Source: Conidiobolus incongruus B7586
Lineage: Eukaryota; Entomophthoromycota; Entomophthoromycetes; Entomophthorales; Conidiobolaceae
Assembly (NCBI GenBank): GCA_000697335.1
Contig: JNEM01013978.1
Span: 1-23,875 of the forward strand
Direction: 5' to 3'
DNA: 23,875 bases
Position 1 is the stretch's first letter; each line of letters starts with the position of its first letter. The notes under the pieces were generated by a model that worked only from the letters and a program-made list of their open reading frames with translations, was not told the origin of the DNA and did not search any database. The translations under genes and the position numbers were made by a program. Shown here one piece after another: positions 1-11,679 of this stretch.

Positions 1-2098
1 ATTTATATATAATACGTATTATTAACTTAAATACCAATTATTTATAAATTATAAAACAAATAAATGGAATATTAAATAATTTTTGTAAAAAATTATTTTT
101 TATATTTTAATAAATATTTAATATTAAAATTCTTCAATATTATTAATTATGCTGTTTAAAAGATAGTTGCTTATCATCGTGAATTATATATATAATCAAA
201 TATTAAGAATATAAATTAAAAAGATAGTATCTATTTAATTCAACCCAATACTATATATTAATGAATTATTGATAAAAATGAATATTTGAAATTTAACAAA
301 TATATATATATATATATATTAATATATGAAATTTTATTAAGATTTTTAATTATTCATTTAATTTACCAGAGTATAGATTAAATTTAAAATAAATAAACAA
401 AAATATAGCTAAAAATATTACCAATTTTATGAAATATAATAATTAATAAATAAGTGATATATTTGAAATAATATAAAATATAGAGTATTTAATTGAATAT
501 TTTTATAATTTATCATATTGCCTACAAATCTCAAATTCTAACTAATATCAAATAATTTGGTAAATAATAAAATTAATTCATTATAAATTATATATTAATT
601 TTGGATCCTTCAAAGAATTCTATATTGACATAACTTAATAATTTGATAATTATAATTTAATTATTTAATAATTTTATTTTTAATTAAAAATAATCTTTAT
701 ATTGAAAACTTTTTAGTTAATTTTATATTAAGATTATAACTAAGCTTATCAATCTTATATATGAATTTACCAATTAATCTTTGTTAAAAATTATATTTTA
801 TATAATTTTTTTTGATATTTTTCACAATATATCAATAATGATATAAAATACTGTTTTTTAATACTAAAAAATTAAGTTGAATTTCTAAGATTATATTATT
901 TAAAAGGCTTATTTTCGATTTATTATTATTAATTATTATAATATTTTAAATTAGAAAATTTTTAAATTTTATAAATACAAAAATAAATTGTATACTATGA
1001 AACTAGTATTTTGGAAAAATTTTATTTTCATTATATTTAAATTTAGTTAGTATTATATTCTTTCTTGGTTTTATATCCTATTTATAGTATTTAAATTTGG
1101 TATATATATATATATATATATATTAACCTTTAATAACTTTATAATAGTAAATATTTAATTTTGTTTAATATTCAATAATTCTTATAAATTCTTTCACAAA
1201 TATTAATTTTTAGTTAAATTTTATAATATATTTTATTAGCTTTTTTTCATATTAAGTAAATATTGATTCAAATCTAATATAATTCAACTATTCAAACTTG
1301 AAATATATGAATATATACAAAGAAAATAAAACTATTAAATTATATATATATTTATCAGGTAATAGAATATATTATTTAGAATATTTTTAAGTTAGTCTTA
1401 GTGAAAAGATATATATTAATTCGTTGATATAAGATAAAAAATTTAAATATCCAAACTAATATAAATCTGATTATATAACCAAATATTGATTAATTCATTT
1501 TTTAGTATTCAGTTTTTTTCTATCGATTATTGTGAAGAAATTATTTAAAAAATTATTTTACTTATTTATTATTTTTGAGTTATATATGAAATATTTTAAT
1601 CTATAAATTTTTATTATATATCAAATTATATAGCTTTAATAACTTATATTATCTTGTTCTGAGTTATAAATTACTTACATATAAAATTATTAAGTATTTC
1701 AATTTTATTACTATAATGGAAATTGTTATTGAAAATTACTATATTCAAATAGAAATTATTAATCAATATATTTAAAATTAAAAATAAATTTAATGTTTTG
1801 AAACATTAAAGATATAACATATTAAAAACGTTAAATAAAAGGATATATTTTTACTAATCAATTATTCATAATAATTTAGTAATTAATACTTCAGAACATA
1901 GCTATTGAATTTATATTATATTAATATTGTAAAGATGATTTTTTCATGTAATAATTAAGGAGTTTCAAAGCATATATTTATCAAATTGATAAAACTTAAA
2001 TAATAAAAAGATTTCTAAACACTATAGTGACTAATGATTTAATGAGCTTGAATGGTGGGATGCAAGTAAACATTATCCCATTTCTCGAGATTGTTAAC
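1..2098. other. AT-rich spacer, no gene seen
   Basis: This stretch is almost entirely A and T, with frequent stops in all six frames. The only distinct structures are simple (TA)n runs, near 301-319 and 1101-1122. I see no tRNA, no splice-joined exons and no recognisable protein fragment. The 3' limit is the natural stop codon of the decayed transporter that follows on the minus strand. Confidence 0.7.
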
Positions 2099-3575
2099 CT
2101 AACTGTATTTTCTACAGTAAAGCATATAGACAATGGAATACAAAACAATCCAACCGAAGAGACGGTAGATGATAGTTGGGACTGAGTTGGCAATCAAGAA
2201 GATACAAAATGCAGCGCCGAGAAGAGGGATGCATAAGGACCCAAGAGAACTTTGAAACGTCTGGGGCGTTGGGGTTGTTTGATACGGAGGACCATGACAC
2301 CAAGATTGACAAGGAAGAAAGCACAAAGGGCACCAACTGAAGTTATTTCACCCAAGAAATCAGTGGGAAGGAAAGCACTCATAATGGCAGCAACAACAGT
2401 GATGAGAATAATGGACTACCAAGAAATTCCGAATCTGGGTTGAACTTTATAGAAAATGGAAGGCAAGAGGCCGTCACAAGCCATACTGTAGAAGACACGA
2501 GATTGAGCCATGATTTGGGCCAACATGACACTAGTAAGGCCACACATAGCACCAAAACTGACGACAGCAGACAACCAGGGTCTGTCGATGGCATTGATGG
2601 TGGTGGTAATGGGATTAGAAGTGTTGAACTGATTGTGGTCAATAATACCAACCATTAAAAGGGAAATGGTGATGTAAAGGATAGTATAGATGATGCGGGA
2701 ACTGGTGATACCAATGGGCATATCGTGAGAAGGATCCCTGGCTTCTCAAGCAGCGGCAAAGATAGAGACAAAATCACTATAAGCGAAAAACACGACTGAA
2801 GCACCCTTAAAGAGACCACTTACACCATATTCACCGTAGTGACCAGTGTTTTCGGGAAGGTAAGGAGTATACCTAGAAGTGTCAACATTTGAAGCAGCAA
2901 AACCCAAGAAAAGAATAATTACAATGATTTTAATTGCAACAACAACGGTGGTGAAAATAGCAGATTCTTTAGTACCAATAACTAAGTTGAAACCAACCAA
3001 CAAAGCGACAACAACAGCAGGGATATTGATATAGTTACTAGTAGTAGAGAAAGCAGCTGCAGCTGCAGTCCAAACACTAAGACTTTTTACAATGGGCTTA
3101 TAGGCCTCAAAATGGAAACTTTTTCAAGGAAGACAACCATGTAAGCACTCCAACCTACAGATACAGCAGTGGAAACAGCCATGTATTCCAAAATCAAATT
3201 TCATCCAATGATCCAAGCGATCAATTCACCTACTTTAGCATACGAATAGGTCTAGGCAGATCCAATAACTGGAATCATACTGGCCGAGTCTGAGAAAGTA
3301 AAAGCAGAGAGCGTAGAAATCAAATCAGTAATAATGAAAGCAGAAGAAATAGCTGGGCCTGCATTGATAGCAGCTACAAGGCCAGTGTAGACAAAAATAC
3401 CGGAACCGAAAATGCTCTGACGCTGAGTGCAGTTTAATCATAATAACTGTTGGTAGCCTTCAACCCACTTCGAGATTCTGCGACCAATTTATCAATTGAT
3501 TTGGTAACGAAGACCTTACAGCTAAAGCCCTTTTATGAGGATCCTTCAGGCTTGCGAACAGGTTCAACTCTTAGA
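2099..3575 (-). pseudogene. decayed cationic amino acid transporter (APC superfamily, CAT-like)
   Basis: Reading the minus strand gives a recognisable amino acid permease of the APC superfamily, closest in pattern to CAT/SLC7-type cationic amino acid transporters. These multi-pass membrane proteins move basic amino acids. Landmarks in order are KSIDKLVAES (N-terminal), SGIFVYTGLVAA (TM1), SASMIPVIGSA, NLILEYMAVSTAVSVGWSAY, EARDPSHDMPIGI after TM6, MLAQIMAQSRVFYSMACDG, and a C-terminal hydrophobic block ending at a stop at 2099. The frame is interrupted by stops at 3533-3535, 3434-3436, 3252-3254 (where a Tyr is usual), 3201-3203 (usual Trp), 2746-2748 and 2416-2418. Frame changes are needed near 3420, 3110 and 2215. 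No donor/acceptor pairs remove these, so I call it dead. Conserved motifs are still clear, which suggests recent loss. It is visibly richer in G and C than its flanks. The 5' limit is uncertain. Confidence 0.88.
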
Positions 3576-4851
3576 AGGATGTTTGTTGATTTAGTTTGAT
3601 CAATTTCAAACTCTTTTTTTAACTTTGTGTGATATAAATGCTAATATTAACATTTATTTTGTTAAAAATTTAAAGGATAGATAGAAAGTAGCTTTTTTCT
3701 TAATTACAATCAATTCAATATATTTGTTAATTATTCAAATATTAATATTCTTTAACTATATAATCGATAGCAAACCAATATGAATGTATACTCAATACTA
3801 TAAAACAATATTATAAATTCTTGATCAAGTTCACTAAAATAATGAACAATAAAATACAAACACTTTTACCATATTTATACTCCCACTGAATGATTTAAGC
3901 CAGCTAATATATTGAATATAAATCATTTTATAAACTATTCAAAATTCCAACCTTTTTAAGTTTGAAGGGGGAGTATTGTAAATTGATAAAATCATTTGGC
4001 ATATAATAACTCATTTATTTTGATATTGGAGTCATTTGATAAGTTTTAATATAATATAACGTTGAGCTGTTGATTTTTTCCAATGGAATGGTATTGATGT
4101 GATTCTGTTGCGCTTAGTAATTTGATAATATAAGCAATCATATAATAAATATTCTATCAAAACTATCAAATTTATCAATTTATTATAACTAGTAATTAAC
4201 TTTCAAACTTTATAAACATCTTACCAATTTGAACATTCGTAAGGTAAGTATTCTAAAACCAATGACCAAAATGACACTGAGCTTTCGCTTCACTTTTGAT
4301 AAACTAAGTAATATGATAAGCACTTTAATATCAGATTATCTGCGAAACCATTCATTGAATTAGATATAATATAAATTCAAGCAAAATGAATGTTAAAACT
4401 CAAGAAATTGATTATAATTCAAATTATATTTCCAAATTAATATCATAATCTTAATTATTTTTGAAGATAATAATATAATAATGTTCATTTTGAAAATATT
4501 AATTGAAAAAACAATACTTTATCACAATCACTTAATATATTTTGGAAATTATAAAAAGTTATGAAAAATTATTATATTAAAATACTATTCATAATATCAA
4601 ACAAAATAAAAAAATGAAATGATACCCCCATTAAAAATATTATTTACATAATATCATATAAAAAATTTTAAAAAAAACTATCATTAAACATAAAATTATA
4701 GATCTTTTTAAATTTATTGTATATATAATTTAAAAATTATTTGGTCATAGTTAAAACACCTGGTAGATGGAGTTTAAATACTTCACAATTTGAATACTTA
4801 ATAAATAAAATGACAGTTATTAGAACTATTCAAATCACTAGTTTATTATAC
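3576..4851. other. AT-rich spacer with a weak retroelement-like trace
   Basis: There is no open frame of note. A purine run with GGGGGAG at about 3967-3973, followed by a TG near 3977, resembles the polypurine tract and LTR start of Ty1/copia elements, but no partner LTR or coding remnant is visible. A short inverted repeat, CTTACC at 4220-4225 with GGTAAG at 4243-4248, lies downstream. TTGATAA-like words recur between 3980 and 4330. Confidence 0.4.
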
Positions 4852-5219
4852 TGTCGCGGATCGGGAGGTCCGCTCGCCTTTCAATTTTAACCGTCCGTCA
4901 AGATTCCAGATGTAATCCACTCACAAATATCAGGAACAACCCTTGCACAATGGAAAATTCCAGACTATAGCAGAAGCTGGAGCCTCAACACATTGGCCAA
5001 GGATCAACCACACTATAAAATAGTCACTGGACAGATATTTGCTGAGGGATCACTTCGATCAGGGCCAAGCCCTAGATCTTGCTATTTTAATAAAACTCCT
5101 CTAAAGTATCTAGTTAGGCGTCTTTGGCCCGTTTCATCGAGCTCACGTGATCTTTATCGCAAGACTACTTTCCAGAAATCTTGCAATACAATACTTGGTC
5201 CAATTGAATAGCTGTGACA
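4852..5219 (+). repeat. probable solo LTR of an LTR retrotransposon (Ty3/Gypsy-like)
   Basis: This 368-nt island is clearly richer in G and C than the AT-rich DNA around it. It begins TGTCGC and ends TGACA, so it has TG...CA ends set in short inverted termini (TGTC/GACA). Near the 5' end GCGGA and TCCGC can pair as a small hairpin. A TATA-box-like TATAAAATAG lies at 5014-5023 and an AATAAA polyadenylation signal at 5089-5094, in the order expected of U3 then R/U5 on the plus strand. There is no adjacent internal coding region, so it looks like a solo LTR left by recombination. The 5-nt flanks (TATAC and ATTGT) do not match, so a target-site duplication is not confirmed and the exact ends are provisional. 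It is a fossil; family assignment is from general appearance only. Confidence 0.55.
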
Positions 5220-6368
5220 ATTGTAATAGGGTGTATTAATCTAAGAGAAATGCAGCACATGGTTAATATTTATCAAAACAATTTTGAAATAAAAAGAAGT
5301 GATATCAAATAATTATAGTAATGATTCTTGAACGATGGATTTGCAATCATGTTCATATTTTAATATTAGTAATTAATAAATATTATTTAATTATTAATTA
5401 TTACAATATGTAAATTTATCATTTTGTTACAATTCAAACGAAATCCAATATAAGTATAAATTTATCAATTATTAAATATTAAAAAGTAGAAAAAAACTAA
5501 AATTGAAATAGTAATATAATATAATAAACGTATTTGAAATATCCTGATATTTGATATATATATACTATCACCTTGGCTATAATTAATATTAATCATTCCA
5601 TTATTTTATCAATAAATAAATTTTTTATAATTCATTTTAATATTATATTTCCAAATTTATCAATTGTTAAATTTTAGTATTAAATTTAAAAATTTAAAAA
5701 TTAAATATTCAAAGATTATAAAATATTAATCTTTGAATATAATTTTTTAATATATAATTTATTGAAAATATTCAAATATGATATGTCAATTTAATTTTGA
5801 TAATTGAATAATAATAATGGATTTGAATATATAAGGATCTTAAATCATCCCAGTACTGACTATATAAAATAATTGATATTTTTATACACAATTTTTATCA
5901 AGACTAAAGTTTGATTATTTAAATTTAAAATCAAATCATTACATTTAACCATCGAAATGATTATAATATTTAATAGAAACCAATAATATTTATATTATTC
6001 ATTAGTAATAAAGGAATTCGATTTGATTATTAATAGATAGTTTGATTCTTGTATTTATTATACCAAGCCAAATCAAAGTTATAATATAGATATTATGAAT
6101 TTCTAAAGATATCGTATTGTGTAAGCTATTAAATTATATTAATTGAATCATTGCTATTTTTTACATAGAATTTTTTAAAATTAATTATCTATTGAATTCA
6201 CCATTTTGATTACAATCAATTCAACTAAAATTTGTAAAATGACAATAACTGTGATGAACTTATTAATTTAGAAATCTTTCAAAATATTGAGTTGTAAATT
6301 TAAAATTATATATTAATCCATTGTAAATGTAATTAACTTAATTATTTTTTTACTAAATAAAGTGATTT
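5220..6368. other. AT-rich spacer, no gene seen
   Basis: The sequence is low in G and C throughout, with many stops in every frame. I found no tRNA-like elements, splice-joined exons or repeats beyond A/T runs. It lies between the solo LTR and the 3' end of the amino acid transporter, so it should contain that gene's 3' untranslated region. Confidence 0.65.
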
Positions 6369-7866
6369 TTAGTGTATGTGACCTTTGTGAGGAATACCGT
6401 AATAATCGTCAATTAGAGCTTGAATGGATTGATAAGCTCCCAGTACACACCCCAAGCATCCAATACCCATGGACACTGCTATGATAATATAGTCGAAAGT
6501 GGATCGATTTTTGATGCCGAATAGTTTGAGATGGCAGAGGAGTGGAAAAATAAATACCATAATGCAGTTGCTGACAGCGCCTATTAGACTCATGAGATCA
6601 TTGAAGAAGGGGATGACTAGAGCGACCAGTGTGAGTAGGAATACAATAGAAGTGCGGATGAGTGCTCTGAAGCCAAATTGTTTGAGTGGTGACATGTAGT
6701 TGAGGGTCACATGGAAGTAGCGTTCCCACTCCAAACTGAAACTGCATATGGAGATGGGAATTGCGAGGACTACGTGCAAAGTAATGAGCAAGATTCCAAC
6801 GGTTCTCAATAATCCAACAGGTAATGAAAGTAGAATTGGAGATTGTACACCTTCTCCATATGCTAAATACCCAATAATTGCAACTAATAGATACATAATC
6901 GAACACGATATCATTGCCATAGACATCACATTCTTCCAATCTTGAGGTCTTTGCATCGTTGATTCTACTTCGGGATAAACCACATTACCACCATAGGCAA
7001 ATGCAATAGTTGCTAATGCCATAGGAATTCCTGAAGGTAAGAAACCATGAGTTACTACAGAATCAGCAGCAGCACTAAAATAATCTTGGAGGCCTAAAAT
7101 CACAACAACGACAACCACTACTAATGTAGAAATCGCTCCAAATCCTCTAATCAAAAAACAGTCAACATATAATAGTTACTATATATTAAATGAAGAATTT
7201 TACGCAATCCAAGCTACTTCTTTTAAAGTTTTTAATACTATACAAGGTATTAGAATGAAGATGCCTGATAAAATAGTCCTAAGATCATACAATTAAATTT
7301 AAAAGATATACTAACGCTAATGACTATTACCAAGTAGTTTGCGACCAATTCAGACCCCAGTATTGCATAATAGTATACATATTCAACCCCGTGAATAAAA
7401 TATAGAGACATGGGGTACTCAGTAGTACACTGTAATGTAGAGCATACACTATAGCTCTCCCTACAGTGCCAAAACACTCATAACCTAGCTCTGGCAGAGA
7501 GTCAAGACGTCTCCCATCCTTCAGATATAGACACTGTATCATGAGCACACTGCTATACACACTCAAAAAAGCAGCTATTGGAAACAGTACCAAGGTAAAC
7601 CAGCCCCCCAGTGCTACTGCATATGGCATACCCAATGTACCAGTACCGGCGACGACACACACCACATTAAAAAAAGCACCTGCGCTCGAACCCTGTCGCG
7701 GTATGTGGTGCGTCAATTTGGAAGGAGAAGCAAAATCTTCCATTTCCATAGCATTCCACTCTTCCGATTCCAAACCGGAATCGCCTCTGTCTATAGTTGA
7801 CATCAACGGCGTTGAATTGAGAAATTCTCTATCTGAAGAATAGTCGCCTTTGTAAATCATTTTCAA
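6369..7866 (-). CDS. AAAP-family (Aa_trans) amino acid transporter, vacuolar AVT-like
   Basis: This gene has three exons on the minus strand: 7331-7866, 7204-7278 and 6369-7146. The introns are 52 nt (7279-7330) and 57 nt (7147-7203), both GTAA/GTAAAA...TTAG, and the frame is intact across them, giving 462 residues. The protein has a hydrophilic acidic N-terminus of about 58 residues, then the AAAP entry motif GTGTLGMPYAVALGGW (residues 74-89), and about ten to eleven hydrophobic segments to the end. The block AFAYGGNVVYPEVESTMQRP matches the family's central conserved region. The family (fungal AVT, animal SLC32/36/38) moves neutral amino acids by proton coupling, often at the vacuole or lysosome; the substrate and membrane here are inference. 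A run of seven valines sits in the segment after LSGIFILIPC. The start at 7866 is the first ATG after in-frame stops; a second ATG lies two codons later. Confidence 0.9.
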
Positions 7867-9102
7867 TTATTAACTATTTTTAATTAGAATAATTAAATTA
7901 TTATTATTATTATTATATAAATTTTTGAAGATATAAATTTTGAATTAGATATAAAAATTAATGAAGATCCAATAATTAATCTAATAAAATAAAATATCTA
8001 AAACTTGATATTAATTCTATATATAAATTTAATTTTTAATAAAATAATTAAAAAAAATAACCAATATAAATGTGCAACATGAATTAATTTATGGAGATTG
8101 TTACTATTAAATTAGGCTGATGATGTAATTATGGGAATTCTATAAATATGATATTTTTGAATTGTTGGTGAGGTATTTGAAGTTTTATGCATTAAAAATA
8201 ATTCTGATGTTTCATTTCGGGGTTTAAATCAATATTTATATATAATTAATATAATAAAATATTTTTTTTATTCGAACATATTAATATTTATAAAAAATAA
8301 TTACAATTTATTATAATATAAAATAATATAGTTGAGTAAGTTTATCTTAATATTTGAATTTTTAACTTTAGTTTCAAATTCATTTTTGTCAATATTAATA
8401 TAATTGAATTAAATTAAAACTTTAAGTTATTTTAAAATTAAATATTAAATCAAAAATCTACTTGAGGTTAAATAAATTTTATATAAAAATACTATTTTAT
8501 ATATATATATATAATTCTTAAAAATTATTTTTAAACTAATCAAAAAATATTAATTAATGTAATATTTTATGTGAATATAATTTTTCATAATTGCCAAATC
8601 CTCCAATATTGATTAAAATATGACATTGATTTACAGTTTTGTGATTTGATATTTTAATAGAATATCATATGACAAAAGAAATATTGGAATAATATAAGGT
8701 GATAAATAATTAAAACATATACATGTATCTTGTAAAAATTATTTATAACAATTCAATTCCTCCAATCATATTCCTTAGATTCAAAAGTGTTATTTTTGAG
8801 TTAATTAGTGTTTATGAACTTTATATATCACTAACTTTTTGATATTTTTTATAATAAAAAATGAATATTTAAAAAATTATAATATAATGTTGAATGGTAT
8901 CTAAAAAATATCATCATAAATAATATAATATTAAATCATAGATAATAATATTGAGCAAAATTAATAGTGATAATATTCAAAATTTTAAATATGATTAATG
9001 GAAAATATTATTAAGAAATGAAAGAAAAATATTTTGATATATTAATTCAAAAAAATGTATATTGATATATGTTAATGATTCTTGAAATATAATCAAAAAG
9101 AG
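7867..9102. other. AT-rich spacer with the 5' flank of the transporter
   Basis: No coding signal is seen. A short stretch at about 8110-8225 has slightly more G and C and contains TGATGATG and a later CTGATG, but no convincing terminal stem, so I do not call a snoRNA. A TA run lies near 8501-8512. The DNA should hold the promoter of the minus-strand transporter near 7870-8100, though no distinct promoter element is recognisable. Confidence 0.55.
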
Positions 9103-9186
9103 TCCGACCAACCGGAATTGAACCAGTGACCTAGAGATTACAGCTTAAACTACAGTCTCCCGCTCTACCAACTGAGCTATAGTCGG
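9103..9186 (-). tRNA. tRNA-Tyr (anticodon GTA), with 11-nt intron
   Basis: The 84-nt gene folds as a full cloverleaf: acceptor CCGACTA/TGGTCGG, D arm GCTC/GAGC, anticodon stem GGAGA/TCTCT, T arm ACTGG/CCGGT with loop TTCAATT, discriminator A. The anticodon loop CTGTAG-A carries GTA and is split by an 11-nt intron at 9139-9149, after position 37, the canonical eukaryotic site. A T5 run just after the gene (RNA sense CTCTTTTT) is the RNA polymerase III terminator. It is identical over all 84 nt to the plus-strand copy at 11125-11208. Confidence 0.96.
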
Positions 9187-9648
9187 TTGAGTGGCTAATT
9201 TTATAATATATTAATTCATTATAAAGATAATCCAAAGTTTTAGTTTTCAAATATATGTTTTGAGAAAAATTATTTTCTTGAATTCACTTTTTTTTAATTC
9301 AATTTTAATTTTACAATTCTTTTAAATATTCAATATCGAGTTATTTTGTTAAATTCAAAATTTACATAGATTGTATTTTGATATATATACTTTCAATATC
9401 AAGACAATATTAACCTAATTATTAATTCAAATATGATTTAGTTATTGAAAATTGAATCAATCAAAATTTTATTATATAAGTAAAATAATTACTGAAATAA
9501 ATATATTATATTTATAAATAGTTTTAGAAAAAAAATTTATATTTTAATATTAAAATGTATAGGTAATAAGTGCAAAAATATGAAAAGGAAAATATATTTA
9601 ATAAAGATGATTGTAAAAATAAATAATTGAAGCGAAAAATAATATATT
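9187..9648. other. AT-rich spacer between tRNA genes
   Basis: Nothing gene-like is visible. The end next to the Thr gene contains the T-run terminator for that minus-strand tRNA (ATTTTT in RNA sense, just below 9640). Confidence 0.6.
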
Positions 9649-9720
9649 GCCTTCTACCAGAATCGAACTGGTGACCTTCCGCTTACTAGGCGGACGCTCT
9701 GCCAACTGAGCCAAGAAGGC
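9649..9720 (-). tRNA. tRNA-Thr (anticodon AGT)
   Basis: This 72-nt intron-free gene has acceptor stem GCCTTCT/AGAAGGC, D arm GCTC/GAGC, anticodon stem TCCGC/GCGGA around loop CTAGTAA, and T arm ACCAG/CTGGT with loop TTCGATT. The loop gives anticodon AGT (inosine-modified in eukaryotes), reading ACU/ACC. A pol III T5 terminator follows in the minus direction. The neighbouring tRNA-Val is in the same orientation but about 0.7 kb away. Confidence 0.95.
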
Positions 9721-10446
9721 GCCCTTTCGTATTCTTTTAATTACTAATAGATAGCAAACAGTATACTATTTTACTATATTCCTACAAATTAATCCTTAAA
9801 TTATTCTTTTATTATAATTATCTTAATATTAATTTTCATAATAATCGCCCTTTTCACTTCTATTATTATTTTTTACCTTATCACAATAATTTATCAATTA
9901 TTATCATTTTTAGCAAATGTTGAATATTTTATCATTTTATACTAAACTTGCAAAATATTTTCAAAATTCTTCTAATTGAGTCTTTTATAGATTATCATAT
10001 TATGGCAAAATTATTCATTTTTACCTAAAAACAATATCTTATGTTAAACTCAAATAAGTAATATATAATATAATTTTATGAAAATTTTAACATTTGTGAT
10101 TAATTTATCAACCTAACATTTGATTACAAAATAACTGGATATTATTTTAAGAAAGGAGATATTTTTTAAATATAAATAGTATTATTTTAAAATAGATTAA
10201 TTTGATATATGCAATTGATATTATATATACTAGTTAGAAATTTAAATATTAAAACAATTATATTGAGGAATTGGTTTGAAGTTGTAAATTCAAATAATTT
10301 GAATAATTAAAATCATAAAAAAGGTATTAATATATAAAAATAAACATTGAAATTTGAATATCTTAAAACATAAGAATAGAAAAAGTGATGAAAATAAAAA
10401 AAGGAATAATGAAAATTATATAATTTATAATTTGAAATAAAAAATT
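9721..10446. other. AT-rich spacer between tRNA genes
   Basis: This is A/T-dominated sequence without an open frame or RNA fold that I can support. The end near 10446 holds the T6 pol III terminator of the minus-strand tRNA-Val. Confidence 0.6.
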
Positions 10447-10519
10447 GATCTCGCTCAGATTCGAACTGAGGACCGTCTGTGTGTTAGACAGACGTGATAA
10501 CCAACTACACCACGAGATC
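10447..10519 (-). tRNA. tRNA-Val (anticodon AAC)
   Basis: This 73-nt intron-free gene has acceptor GATCTCG/CGAGATC, D arm GTGT/TCAC, anticodon stem TCTGT/ACAGA around loop CTAACAC, and T arm CTCAG/CTGAG with loop TTCGAAT. The anticodon is AAC (inosine-modified), reading GUU/GUC/GUA. A T6 run lies directly downstream in the minus direction. It is the third member of the tRNA cluster. Confidence 0.95.
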
Positions 10520-11124
10520 TCGAGTCTAACAAATTGTTTTTTAATCAGTATATTTTGATTATCACTCTCCAATGTTTCTAATTAATATAATTTAATGATT
10601 TTTATTTAGTTAATTCAAATTATATTGATATGGCATGCTTTTTAAAATTTGAATTCCTACATAACGTATTTCACAAATTTTAAACATTTTTTAAACATTT
10701 ATTTCATTCAAAACATTAAAGATAGTTTTGAATTATTATTGGCTACATAAAAATTTAATTACAATTCTTTGTTAGTATTCGAATATCTTCGTTGAATTTA
10801 ATTGGTGTCACATTAAAATCGATAAAATTTGCCTACTAATATTCAATTCAAAGTAGCAAAAATAAAACTGAATAGAGACATTAATTGATTTGCATTATAA
10901 CCTGAAAATCAATAGAATATAAAGATCTAAGTAAGGGAGTATATTATTGAAGAAAAGTAGAAATGGACATAGAAAAATAAATATTATATAGTGGTAAAAT
11001 TATTAATAGTATGAATATTGAGAGAATTAGATATGAAGATAGGGTGTTAATTGTAAAATTGATTTTGTAAACTATGCCAAACTTCCAATATAATTCAGGT
11101 GTCTTATATAAATCTCCAAATCAA
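10520..11124. other. AT-rich spacer between tRNA-Val and tRNA-Tyr
   Basis: No gene is visible. It holds the 5' flanks of two divergently oriented tRNA genes. Their promoters are internal A and B boxes, so no upstream element is expected. Confidence 0.6.
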
Positions 11125-11208
11125 CCGACTATAGCTCAGTTGGTAGAGCGGGAGACTGTAGTTTAAGCTGTAATCTCTAGGTCACTGGTTCAATTCCGGT
11201 TGGTCGGA
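11125..11208 (+). tRNA. tRNA-Tyr (anticodon GTA), second identical copy
   Basis: This copy matches the minus-strand gene at 9103-9186 at every one of its 84 positions, including the 11-nt intron (11162-11172) after position 37. The similarity runs on past the 3' end: 16 of the next 18 bases agree, including the CTCTTTTT terminator. On the 5' side only about four bases match. This points to an inverted duplication or gene conversion rather than independent genes. It lies 471 nt upstream of the ArfGAP start codon in the same orientation. Confidence 0.96.
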
Positions 11209-11679
11209 CTCTTTTTCATCATATTTTTGATTTTTAGGTTTACGTTCATATCATTGATTGGCTTAATTTTTACTATTTCAAATGAAATAATATGGATATC
11301 ATTACTATATTTAGCATATTGTACACATATTTATCTCCTAAAAAAGATTATATCCTATTCATTTATTGAAGACAATCTTAGTTACTTATAGTTTACTCTT
11401 TATCATTTTGAACGTTGATCAATTGTTAAATTCATATTTGTTTAATAAAATGTAGGTTGATACTTTTATATTTTAAGATATTTAAGAATAATATAACAAT
11501 AAAATAAAAATAATAATAAAATATTCGTATTCAAGTCTTATAGTCAAAACAATTTTGAGAATTATATTCTAATTAATTGAATGTTATTTTTAAATAGTAA
11601 ATTACTCAAGACTTGATCAAAATTTAATATTTTGAAATCGAATAGAAATTGATAAATAAAGAGTGAAATTGTCACAGAT
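11209..11679. other. spacer and probable promoter region of the ArfGAP gene
   Basis: It starts with the pol III T5 terminator of tRNA-Tyr. A 63-codon open frame here (11200-11391) begins inside the tRNA and is a chance frame. No TATA box or other promoter element can be singled out in the A/T background. Confidence 0.55.

Noticed and set aside
2252-2658. Plus-strand open frames of 63 and 72 codons
   Set aside because: They are antisense shadows of the decayed transporter, whose conserved motifs lie on the minus strand.
2099-3575. Stop-codon reassignment (UAG/UGA read as amino acids) instead of a pseudogene
   Set aside because: The intact genes in the window show no in-frame stops, and frame changes are also needed, which reassignment cannot explain.
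4993-5211. 72-codon open frame within the GC-richer island
   Set aside because: It starts at a non-ATG codon, spans the LTR's own TATA and AATAAA signals, and shows no family motif. It is better explained as LTR sequence.
8110-8215. Possible C/D box snoRNA (TGATGATG ... CTGA)
   Set aside because: The box C lacks the usual preceding purine, no terminal stem closes it, and the guide region upstream of the D box is only A/T, so the match is within chance.
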